Source: Cyprinodon diabolis
Taxonomy: Eukaryota > Chordata > Actinopteri > Cyprinodontiformes > Cyprinodontidae
Length of the DNA: 64,000 bases
Direction of reading: 5' to 3'
NCBI GenBank assembly: GCA_030533445.1
Contig: CM060065.1
Coordinates: forward strand, 52,963,964 to 53,027,963
Made by a program: the position numbers and the translations under genes
The notes under the pieces: model-generated
The model's input: only the letters and a program-made list of their open reading frames with translations
Databases searched by the model: none
What the model was told of the DNA's origin: nothing
Shown: positions 50,501 through 60,300 of the stretch, in pieces
How positions within the stretch are numbered: the stretch's first letter is position 1
Layout: each line of letters begins with the position of its first letter

Positions 50501-53500
50501 CTTCTGCAGCTTCTGCAGCTTCTGCAGCTTCTGCAGCTTCTGCAGCTTCTGCAGCTTCTGCAGCTTCTGCTGCTTCTGCAGCTTCTGCTGCTTCTGCAGC
50601 TTCTGCAGCTTCTGCAGCTTCTGCAGCTTCTGCAGCTTCTGCTGCTTCTGCAGCTTCTGCTGCTTCTGCAGCTTCTGCAGCTTCTGCTGCTTCTGCAGCT
50701 TCTGCAGCTTCTGCTGCTTCTGCAGCTTCTGCAGCTTCTGCTGCTTCTGCAGCTTCTGCAGCTTCTGCAGCTTCTGCAGCTTCTGCTGCTTCTGCAGCTT
50801 CTGCTGCTTCTGCAGCTTCTGCAGCTTCTGCAGCTTCTGCTGCTTCTGCAGCTTCTGCTGCTTCTGCTGCTTCTGCTGCTTCTGCAGCTTCTGCTGCTTC
50901 TGCAGCTTCTGCAGCTTCTGCTGCTTCTGCTGCTTCTGCAGCTTCCGCAGCTTCTGTAGCTTCTGCAGCTTCTGCTGCTTCTGCAGCTTCTGCTGCTTCT
51001 GCTGCTTCTGCAGCTTCTGCAGCTTCTGCTGCTTCTGCAGCTTCTGCTGCTTCTGCAGCTTCTGCTGCTTCTGCAGCTTCTGCTGCTTCTGCTGCTTCTG
51101 CAGCTTCTGCAGCTTCTGCTGCTTCTGCAGCTTCTGCAGCTTCTGCTGCTTCTGCAGCTTCTGCTGCTTCTGCTGCTTCTGCAGCTGCTGCAGCTTCTGC
51201 AGCTTCTGCAGCTTCTGCAGCTGCTGCAGCTTCTGCAGCTTCTGCAGCTTCTGCAGCTTCTGCTGCTTCTGCAGCTTCTGCTGCTTCTGCAGCTGCTGCA
51301 GCTTCTGCAGCTTCTGCAGCTTCTGCAGCTTCTGCAGCTTCTGCTGCTTCTGCAGCTTCTGCAGCTTGCGTTCTGAACGTAGCATAAAGCATTACCTCTT
51401 AGAGAAACTACAGACAGTTCTGAGTTGGAATCTAGGCTGAGGTGGCACCGCCAGGCTCTCCATCAGGAGTGATGATCTGTTAGGTTCAGGTTCCTCTGCT
51501 GCTCATCTTCTCTTTTAGGTCGATAGCGATGCTCTCAGTGAAAGACAGAGGAGACATGGCTTCCTCCTCTGCTGTTCTGCTGGAACAGGAGCAGCTGCTT
51601 TTCAAAGGCTCCAACCCTCCATATTGATGAACGATCATAACATATTAAACTGGTGGCTTTAGTTTCTGCTTCCTATCTGACCTCCCCTCCTCTCGCTCTG
51701 CAGTCTTCAAGCCGCTCTTTGCTTCCGCTAAAATGTGCATCAACCCGAATGCAGAGATGGAGCTGAAGTCTCCGAAGGCGAACCTTCAGCTGGAGGTGCA
51801 GAACATCGGCATCGAGCTGACCAAACCACAGGTAGGGCCAAACCTGGGGGGGCGGAGACGGATGGAGACGGACTCTGATCGTGTGTTCTCCACAGTACCT
51901 CAGCATGGTGGACGTACTGGAGTCCATCGATCTGATGGCAAAGAACGCCCCCTACAGAAAGTTCAGGCCAGATGTTCCCGTCCATAAAAGCAGCAATCTC
52001 TGGTCAGTGTGCTGCTCTCTGGTCACTAAGTTTAATGTTTGATGAGAGGAGAGGACGGTTCTGCTTAGATTGGAGAGAAAAACTGGCGGCTCAGAGATTC
52101 CCGTCTGCTGTTTCATGCAGGTGGAGGTACGCCTTCAACAGCATCATAGAAGTGCACATGAGACGGGTCAGCCACATGTGGTCCTGGTCCAAAATCAAAC
52201 GCCACAGGGAGAACCTGAGGGTCTACAAGGCCGCCTACAAGAGCAAGCTGCTGAGCCAGAACAAGCCGGGTCCAGAAACCGAGAGGCAGCTCCAGGTCAG
52301 GTTACATCATCATGTAACAGAGCTACACTGCAAACACGGCCTACATAGAACTAAATATGTCTTCAATTAAGGGTATGTGGGTAAATCAGGTCGATTTGCC
52401 AATCGAATGAGTGTTTTTACTCTTAAAACAAGAAAATTAGATAGAATGCACTTGAAAATTTATGGGATTAGCCAAGGAATTTAGAATGGCTGCTGTAGCA
52501 CTGTGACCGTGTTACATCATCACGCCATGATAAAGTAATGCCATAATAATGTTATGATGTAATGCCTTTAGTATTCAACACTGATGCCATGACATCATCA
52601 TTTAGGATGTGGTAACATGATGTAACATTGATCTAAAGCTTTAACATTGTAATAGTTTTTCGCCGTATGATGTCGGGGTAACAGCTTTATACTTTGATGG
52701 AGTTAAGTTAAAACAACTTTATGAGGGAAATCATTAAATCGTAACGCCTTTACATCATAAAGGCCTAAACACACCTGTTACAGACGACTTTTAAATCTCC
52801 CATCCGACTTTTTTCCATGTCCCACTGACTGCGTAGAGCAGACATGGGGACTCGAGTTTGTGACTCGTACTCGAGTCGCACTTAAGTCGCATATTTAATG
52901 ACTTCAGACTCGACTTAGACTCGTGATTTCTGACTTGTGAACAATATTTTATTCCGCACACAGAAGAGGTAAAAAAAAAAATAAAAAAAGCAGCACTCAG
53001 TCTTTGACACAAGGGGGAGCAAACAACTCAAAGACCCAAACCGTGAAGCACCCAAGTTCAAGTGTTTTATTTATACAAAAAGCCACAGCAGAGGTGGCAT
53101 AATAAAACAGTCCTTTTCTTCTCCTGATAAAACCTAAAATTCAAGAGTTTTCCTTAAAAATCAGAGGCTGGGAGTTGGGCTCCGCTTGTTATGCTGCTTC
53201 TGGTGCGAGTGATCGGCCTGGAGCCCCCACTGGCTGATCCACAGCCGACTCTGGCATGCACTTTTGGGCATAACACCGGCACTGTTCCACTCCCTGGCGT
53301 GCCACGCCCCTTTCCAGACCGATCCAGCTAAGAAGAGAAGCAAGGAGAACGCCAGCATCCACGCGCCAAAACCCCGTCGGAAGATATATTCCTGTTTATG
53401 CTTTAAGCGAGGGGGAGCGCTGCTTACAGGCGAGGTTCCTGCTCTGCCCTAATACTCCTTACTGGGCCATCTGTGCGCCCTCCTGGCGCACGGACCCCGC

Positions 53501-56500
53501 CTGCCTCTCCCCCGGCAGCGCGTCCGTCTCTCTCACCTGCAGATTCCGTTCTCCTTCTCCTTTCCTTCAGACTCCTTTTATGTCGGCTTTAATCAGCCCC
53601 TGCTCACACCTGAGCGCAGCATTACGCAGCACAATTAATGCACTCCGCCTCCTCAGACAACTACTTCAGTCCAGTGCGCATGGATTGTCACAAGGGAAAA
53701 ACAAACCAAAACAACCCAACATGCAGGAAAAATTCAAAAGTCTAAAATAAAGGAAAACAATCATATAAAAAAGAAACATCAAAACATGCAAACCTCAAGA
53801 AGAAAATACAAAGAAAAACAAATCATATCTTCCTCTCCGAACATGCAAAGCATAAAACTAACATTTAAATGAAAGAAAACCATAAATCATATTTCCCCTG
53901 TGCAACACACTGACGTCACTGACGCAACAGTGCGTGACATACATGTCAGCGCGCATGCATGCATGCAACCCATACAGATATGGAAGCGATGATTACCCCC
54001 CCGGTTTCGGTGCCACCGTTCATAATAACCTTTGGCTACAAAAACTTTACATAAGGCGGGAATAAAAGAGCAGCTTCTTTAGAAAAAACACACGATGCTT
54101 GGTCCACCACATCTAACTTTATCAGCCACAGTGCAGCGCAGGTGTACAGCCAGGGACATCAGACATGAGGCAATAATTCAGGACCTTTAAAAGCTTTAAA
54201 AGCTTCATGGCAGCGGTAGAGGACAAATATGTTGTGAATAATGTTGTAAATTGGCACTAAATAAATAAACTGACTTGAATTGAAAATACTGCCCGCCAAG
54301 TCATTAAGTTACAAAAAGTTATTGCCACAATCTTTCTTTTATAAAAGTATTGTTATTGTCCTGCTATTTGTTTAGGGTTTTTCTTTATCTCTTGTAGTTG
54401 CTAACCTCATATGTATTAATAAAAGGCAGGATTGTGATTGTTTTTTCCCACAGTCCTCATCTTCACCTAAAAATAAAAGAGCAGACATTTACTGCTAAAA
54501 CTAGAAAAAGTTGTAACCACAAATGTCAGGTAAATACTGTAGGAAAATAGTTTTTTTTGAAAGAAAAAAACTACAAATGCAAAATTTATCTGGAAAAATT
54601 TTTTGTGTGTGCTTTTTTTAATTGTATTTTTCATTTAGCAGTTCAAGATAATGATCATTCCATAGATATAATAGCGACCTTTAAGCTATACCGTCTCAGT
54701 GACGGAGATGAAAACACAAGGAGAAACACGCAAGCACGAAAATTATTGCACTTTTTTTAATTAATCAAGTGATTCGAATTTTTTCTGCGATTAATTGATT
54801 ATTGCGACAGGCCTTCTCAAGACTTGAGACTTGACTTGGACTTGAGCTCTCAGGACTTGAGACTTCTTTCTCTTTGCTATACGCAAATTTAAACTGTTTC
54901 CAACATTTGATGGGACAGATTATGAAAAGTTATAAAAAATAAATTAATATAAAACAAAGCGCCACTTAAGCCAGGCAGACACTGCGGTTTGTTTCGATCT
55001 TTAAACACAGCTACAGCTCCATTTCACTCATTGACTTTAGCGTTAAAGTGTAGCAGGTAAGGAGCAACGGTGAGGCAGCGGTATGACTATTCTGTTCACA
55101 TATATTGCAGTCAGCATGTTTGCCTTTAATGCTGTTACAGTACATCCTGTAAGGCCGATATGATCTAATGCCGTACGATTTAAAGGTACAGAACGTAACA
55201 CTGTTATGATTCATGCGTCATAAAAACCTTGCATCATATAAGGCTGTGATGACATCATGCTGGGTCACATTATATGAGGCGCTTAGGCTGTAATGATGTC
55301 ATTAATCAGTAATGTTTGCGCCGTAGCATGCTAACGGTGCTACGTCATATATTATGCTGTAGCTTCCAGTGTGAATCATCTTGGCTGTTTTCTATCAAAT
55401 GAATGAAAGGAGGCTGAGAGCTTAAACTGGTCTAAACGCTGCAGCTCGTCTTTTATCGGCCAATCGTAAATATCAGCACGTTACCCCGATTTAAGCCTCA
55501 TTACACTGAATCCCTGAATATTTCAGGATTCATTTGAAAGTTCTTTCTCTCCACCTTATCTTTCTGAGTTGCTGCACCTTCATGCACCCCCCCCCCCCCC
55601 CCCCCCCTGTTCACTCAGGTCATCAGCTGCTTCTTCAGGGTTTTTAGTCTCTGATTCATTATTTTAAATTACTTTTATTTTATTATAGATTTTATAGTTC
55701 TGATTTTAATTTAGTCTGTAATGCTTGTATGGTTTTTGAGTGGTGGTGTTATGATGTTTCACTTTACAGCACTTTATAAATCCAGTTGGATTGAATTGTT
55801 CTGTCTGCTGTTTCCTTCAGGATCTGGAGAAAACCCTGGATGTGTTCAACATCACTCTGGCTCGCCAACAAGCCCAGATGGAGGTGATCTTCTACACATG
55901 AAGCTGGCGGTGATGTTTTCCCAAAGCTACAGGATGATTCAAGGCTTCTGTTCCTGCAGGCGATCCGGTCCGGACAGAAGCTGGCCGGGAAGAAGGCAGC
56001 GGGCCAGAAGCAGGGCTGGTTCAGCGGCTGGTTTGGGAAGAAGGGAAAGAAGGAGGAGCAGGAGCAGGAAGAGAAGGAGCCTGAGAGTAAGACGTGCTCC
56101 CAACCCTCTGAAAAGGCCCCATGGTTGGATTCTAACCCAGCATCCTTTGGTTCAGGTTCAGGTCTGGAGCAGCTGATGACGGCTGAGGAGAAAGAAAAAC
56201 TCTACACAGCCATTGGCTACAGCGGCAGCTCCCACAACCTGGCTTTACCCAAAGAGGTAGACGTATCCCAACCTTTAAACCTTTATCTGAGGGCTGGTGG
56301 CACAGCCTGAACCCGTCAGGCTGACCCTAGCTAGCAGGCTAAAGGTTAAAGGTCACAACTCGCTTTAGGACCAGATTTCCTGGAACCTGTCCTCTGGTCA
56401 GACCAGATCTAGCCAGTCAGAACACAGTTCCAGTCCAGTCAGCCTAATGGCTTCAATGCACCGTATGCCAACCTTAAAGTGCGACTCACCCCGAGGCAAA

Positions 56501-57346
56501 AACAGCTCTGTCCCCAGACAAGCTGTGGAAAGTAGAAACAAAGACTTGACTTGGAGCCTCTTAGGGGTTGGGCTTAGTGTTGGTTTAGCAGGAAGTGGTC
56601 CGGATGAAAGAAAGCCTCAGCTAGCTTAGCTTAGCCCAGATTAGCCTTAATCGAGTCAAATAATCTTTATTTATCATCCAGCCTGGAGCAGCATTCCAGT
56701 TTGGGGAAATTTATTTATCCCTACAGCCCTTCCAAGAAAAGACAAAACATTATAGGAGGGAGGACACAGTGTCTTATAGGTAGAGAAAGAACCACAAAGA
56801 GCTTTAGAACTAGAAGCAACACAGATACAAAACACCTTCCAGGCGGGAGGTGGGAAGAGGGGAGCGTTTATTCATATCTCTGTGTTTGATGGGATTTATT
56901 GTAAAGATGCTAAAGTAACCTAAGCTCCTGTGTTTCAGTACGTTGGTGTGATCATCACCTTCCAGCTGCTGAGGACGTCGGTAACCATCAGAGAGCAGCA
57001 TCACGTTCCAGAGATCCTCAACATCCAGATGGTTAACCTCAGCACCAAAATATCTCAGAGACCAGGAGCTCAGGCTGTCAGGTGAGAGCAGCTGTCCTCT
57101 GCAGACCAGCGCCCGCAGTCAGACCGCTAAGATCCTCTTCTCTGCCTCTGCAGGTTGGAAGCAGACTTGGAGCACTGGTACGTAACCGGCCTGAAGCAGC
57201 AGGGCACGGTGCCCTCGCTCATCGCCTCGGTGGGCGATTCCTCCTCATCGCTGCTCAGCGTGGCGTTTGAGCTGAACCCTGAGAAGGTCGGCATTGACCA
57301 GCTGCTGGAGATCCACTCCCAGCCTGTGGAGATCATCTACGATGCG
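34748..57346 (+). CDS. vps13c: VPS13C, 5' part (19 exons, first 620 residues; gene continues beyond the window)
   Basis: Bridge-like lipid-transfer protein that moves phospholipids at contacts between ER and late endosomes/lysosomes or lipid droplets. Exons: 34748-34847, 37784-37827, 38665-38707, 40723-40818, 44070-44171, 46667-46741, 46864-46973, 47061-47120, 47213-47272, 47940-48020, 48114-48171, 51704-51831, 51896-52002, 52121-52295, 55821-55883, 55960-56086, 56162-56256, 56939-57081, 57154-57346. All are GT-AG with matching phases. It starts [20 protein letters not shown] (N-terminal chorein domain), then [20 protein letters not shown] and [10 protein letters not shown]. Later landmarks are [37 protein letters not shown] and [10 protein letters not shown]. 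It resembles VPS13C more than VPS13A ([29 protein letters not shown]). The full protein exceeds 3,500 aa, so most of the gene lies to the right. Confidence 0.93.
35479..35531. repeat. Poly(C) run followed by (CA)n microsatellite
   Basis: About 29 consecutive C followed by about 12 CA dinucleotides, in vps13c intron 1. Homopolymer length is likely to be uncertain in an assembly. Confidence 0.9.
36987..37010. repeat. Poly(G) run
   Basis: A run of more than 18 consecutive G in vps13c intron 1. Shorter G runs occur near 35766 and 35956. Confidence 0.85.
38213..38345 (-). mobile_element. tRNA-derived SINE, copy 2
   Basis: Reverse complement has an A-box region ggcgcagtggttagcgc (38323-38340 region) and a B box ggttctaatcc (38272-38282). 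The 3' end is tagtgccataaaa, followed by an A run (T run on + at 38197-38213). It shares the 5' tRNA-like part and the 3' end with the + strand copy at 18233. Located in vps13c intron 2. Confidence 0.75.
39376..40171 (+). mobile_element. hAT-type relic, copy B (uninterrupted)
   Basis: Collinear with 26818-27188 plus 33005-33553, and contains a single copy of the 14-mer at which the LINE inserted in copy A (39683-39696). It encodes the same [16 protein letters not shown] remnant. It lies in vps13c intron 3. Boundaries are approximate. Confidence 0.68.
41169..41201 (+). CDS. vps13c: Candidate 33-nt cassette microexon of vps13c
   Basis: Flanked by a good acceptor (tttgttccag|ct) and donor (aacg|gtaagc), with phase 1 at both ends. 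It can therefore be included or skipped without changing frame. Inclusion gives [18 protein letters not shown] in place of GATIKYD, between exons 40723-40818 and 44070-44171. I do not recall this segment from mammalian VPS13C, so it may be fish-specific, alternative or a chance match. Confidence 0.5.
41609..42257. mobile_element. Non-autonomous hAT element (MITE) with perfect 8-bp target duplication
   Basis: A 649-bp element with terminal inverted repeats tagggatgcacgatat at both ends. It is flanked by tgcaaaac at 41601-41608 and 42258-42265; an 8-bp duplication is the hAT signature. It is rich in tatcgg/ccgata words. An internal perfect inverted repeat has 22-bp arms at 41983-42004 and 42043-42064, around a 38-nt loop. 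No coding capacity. Sits in vps13c intron 4. Confidence 0.9.
42727..42873 (-). repeat. Dispersed teleost repeat, copy 4 (5' fragment)
   Basis: Reverse complement of the first about 145 bp of the repeat (landmarks gtcgatgcaatcagctggt and aactgaatagaat on the + strand), in vps13c intron 4. Confidence 0.7.
44621..46180. repeat. Minisatellite, 78 units of 20 bp
   Basis: Exactly 1,560 bp of a 20-bp unit with no indel anywhere. The main forms are tggatgcatgtgtctgcagg, tggatgcgtgagtctgcagg and tggaagcgtgagtctgcaga. Variation is confined to a few positions. The - strand is open in all three frames because the unit contains no stop in that orientation. It lies in vps13c intron 5 (44172-46666), so it is not coding. 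Confidence 0.97.
47141..47187. repeat. (GAT)n microsatellite in a 92-bp vps13c intron
   Basis: About 15 GAT units with one interruption fill half of the very short intron between exons 47061-47120 and 47213-47272. Length change here would alter the intron by a large fraction. Confidence 0.9.
48330..48870. repeat. Possible non-autonomous DNA-transposon relic in vps13c intron 11
   Basis: Begins near ggctacgttcagacggcag and ends near tgtgaaccgcaacgc. It contains inverted words such as gatcggatctt and aagatccgat about 30 bp apart. Composition and vocabulary differ from the flanking gatgacatcatga-rich DNA. Terminal repeats are not convincing. Confidence 0.35.
49534..51367. repeat. Minisatellite, 9-bp unit GCTTCTGC(A/T)
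   Basis: About 1.83 kb of alternating gcttctgca and gcttctgct units with rare gctgca and gtttc-type variants, about 200 copies. All six frames stay open (Ala-Ser, Glu-Ala, Leu-Gln, Cys-Phe and Lys-Gln repeats), a consequence of a unit length divisible by three. Located in vps13c intron 11 (48172-51703); not coding. Confidence 0.96.
52296..55820 (+). other. vps13c intron 14 with nested repeats
   Basis: A 3.5-kb intron. A gactcgagt/acttgagact repeat occurs at 52840-52945 and again at 54815-54875. About 1.9 kb of other material lies between them, including a GC-richer block (53160-53660) and a catgcatg run at 53951-53967. This looks like one older repeat split by later insertions. A poly(C) run lies at 55585-55608. 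Confidence 0.5.
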
Positions 57347-57356
57347 GTAAGCAGAC

Positions 57357-60300
57357 CTCAGACTGTCCTCAGAATGTCCTCAGACTGTCCTCAGAATGCC
57401 CTCAGACTGTCCTCAGACTGTCCTCAGACTGTCCTCAGACTGTCCTCTGACTGTCCTCAGACTGTCCTCAGAATGTCCTCTGACTGTCCTCAGAATGTCC
57501 TCAGAATGTCCTCAGACTGTCCTCAGAATGTCCTCAGACTGTCCTCTGACTGTCCTCAGAATGTCCTCTGACTGTCCTCTGACTGTCCTCTGACTGTCCT
57601 CAGAATGTCCTCAGACTGTCCTCTGACTGTCCTCTGACTGTCCTCAGAATGCCCTCAGAATGCCCTCAGACTGTCCTCAGACTGTCCTCAGACTGTCCTC
57701 AGAATGTCCTCTGACTGTCCTCAGAATGTCCTCAGAATGTCCTCAGACTGTCCTCAGACTGTCCTCTGACTGTCCTCTGACTGTCCTCAGAATGTCCTCT
57801 GACTGTCCTCTGACTGTCCTCAGAATGTCCTCAGACTGTCCTCTGACTGTCCTCTGACTGTCCTCAGAATGCCCTCAGAATGCCCTCAGACTGTCCTCAG
57901 ACTGTCCTCAGACTGTCCTCTGACTGTCCTCAGAATGTCCTCAGAATGTCCTCAGACTGTCCTCAGAATGCCCTCAGACTGTCCTCAGACTGTCCTCAGA
58001 CTGTCCTCTGACTGTCCTCAGACTGTCCTCAGAATGTCCTCTGACTGTCCTCAGAATGTCCTCAGAATGTCCTCAGACTGTCCTCAGAATGCCCTCAGAA
58101 TGTCCTCAGAATGTCCTCAGACTGTCCTCTGACTGTCCTCAGACTGTCCTCAGAATGTCCTCAGACTGTCCTCAGACTGTCCTCAGACTGTCCTCAGACT
58201 GTCCTCAGAATGTCCTCAGAATGTCCTCAGAATGCCCTCAGACTGTCCTCAGACTGTCCTCAGACTGTCCTCAGACTGTCCTCTGACTGTCCTCAGAATG
58301 CCCTCAGACTGTCCTCAGACTGTCCTCAGACTGTCCTCAGACTGTCCTCTGACTGTCCTCAGACTGTCCTCAGAATGTCCTCTGACTGTCCTCAGAATGC
58401 CCTCAGACTGTCCTCAGACTGTCCTCAGACTGTCCTCAGACTGTCCTCAGACTGTCCTCTGACTGTCCTCAGACTGTCCTCAGAATGTCCTCTGACTGTC
58501 CTCAGAATGTCCTCAGAATGTCCTCAGACTGTCCTCAGAATGTCCTCAGACTGTCCTCTGACTGTCCTCAGAATGTCCTCTGACTGTCCTCTGACTGTCC
58601 TCTGACTGTCCTCAGAATGTCCTCAGACTGTCCTCTGACTGTCCTCTGACTGTCCTCAGAATGCCCTCAGAATGCCCTCAGACTGTCCTCAGACTGTCCT
58701 CAGACTGTCCTCAGAATGTCCTCTGACTGTCCTCAGAATGTCCTCAGAATGTCCTCAGACTGTCCTCAGACTGTCCTCTGACTGTCCTCTGACTGTCCTC
58801 AGAATGTCCTCTGACTGTCCTCTGACTGTCCTCTGACTGTCCTCAGAATGTCCTCAGACTGTCCTCTGACTGTCCTCTGACTGTCCTCAGAATGCCCTCA
58901 GAATGCCCTCAGACTGTCCTCAGACTGTCCTCAGACTGTCCTCTGACTGTCCTCAGAATGTCCTCAGAATGTCCTCAGACTGTCCTCAGAATGCCCTCAG
59001 ACTGTCCTCAGACTGTCCTCAGACTGTCCTCTGACTGTCCTCAGACTGTCCTCAGAATGTCCTCTGACTGTCCTCAGAATGTCCTCAGAATGTCCTCAGA
59101 CTGTCCTCAGAATGCCCTCAGAATGTCCTCAGAATGTCCTCAGACTGTCCTCTGACTGTCCTCAGACTGTCCTCAGAATGTCCTCAGACTGTCCTCAGAC
59201 TGTCCTCAGACTGTCCTCAGAATGTCCTCAGAATGTCCTCAGAATGCCCTCAGACTGTCCTCAGACTGTCCTCAGACTGTCCTCAGACTGTCCTCTGACT
59301 GTCCTCAGAATGCCCTCAGACTGTCCTCAGACTGTCCTCAGACTGTCCTCAGACTGTCCTCTGACTGTCCTCAGACTGTCCTCAGAATGTCCTCTGACTG
59401 TCCTCAGAATGCCCTCAGACTGTCCTCAGACTGTCCTCAGACTGTCCTCAGACTGTCCTCTGACTGTCCTCAGACTGTCCTCAGAATGTCCTCTGACTGT
59501 CCTCAGAATGTCCTCAGAATGTCCTCAGACTGTCCTCAGAATGTCCTCAGACTGTCCTCTGACTGTCCTCAGAATGTCCTCTGACTGTCCTCTGACTGTC
59601 CTCAGAATGTCCTCAGACTGTCCTCTGACTGTCCTCTGACTGTCCTCAGAATGCCCTCAGAATGCCCTCAGACTGTCCTCAGACTGTCCTCAGACTGTCC
59701 TCAGAATGTCCTCTGACTGTCCTCAGAATGTCCTCAGAATGTCCTCAGACTGTCCTCAGACTGTCCTCTGACTGTCCTCTGACTGTCCTCAGAATGTCCT
59801 CTGACTGTCCTCTGACTGTCCTCTGACTGTCCTCAGAATGTCCTCAGACTGTCCTCTGACTGTCCTCTGACTGTCCTCAGAATGCCCTCAGAATGCCCTC
59901 AGACTGTCCTCAGACTGTCCTCAGACTGTCCTCTGACTGTCCTCAGAATGTCCTCAGAATGTCCTCAGACTGTCCTCAGAATGCCCTCAGACTGTCCTCA
60001 GACTGTCCTCAGACTGTCCTCTGACTGTCCTCAGACTGTCCTCAGAATGTCCTCTGACTGTCCTCAGAATGTCCTCAGAATGTCCTCAGACTGTCCTCAG
60101 AATGCCCTCAGAATGTCCTCAGAATGTCCTCAGACTGTCCTCTGACTGTCCTCTGACTGTCCTCAGACTGTCCTCAGAATGTCCTCAGACTGTCCTCAGA
60201 CTGTCCTCAGACTGTCCTCAGACTGTCCTCAGAATGTCCTCAGAATGTCCTCAGACTGTCCTCTGACTGTCCTCTGAATGTCCTCTGAATGTCCTCAGAC

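Noticed and set aside
49444..51440. ORFs above 600 codons on both strands (Ala-Ser, Glu-Ala, Lys-Leu-Gln, Cys-Phe)
   Set aside because: By-product of a stop-free 9-bp repeat in a vps13c intron; simultaneous coding in every frame is not credible.
34748..57346. VPS13A instead of VPS13C
   Set aside because: N-terminal phrases ([33 protein letters not shown]) fit VPS13C better from memory of the family; alignment would confirm.
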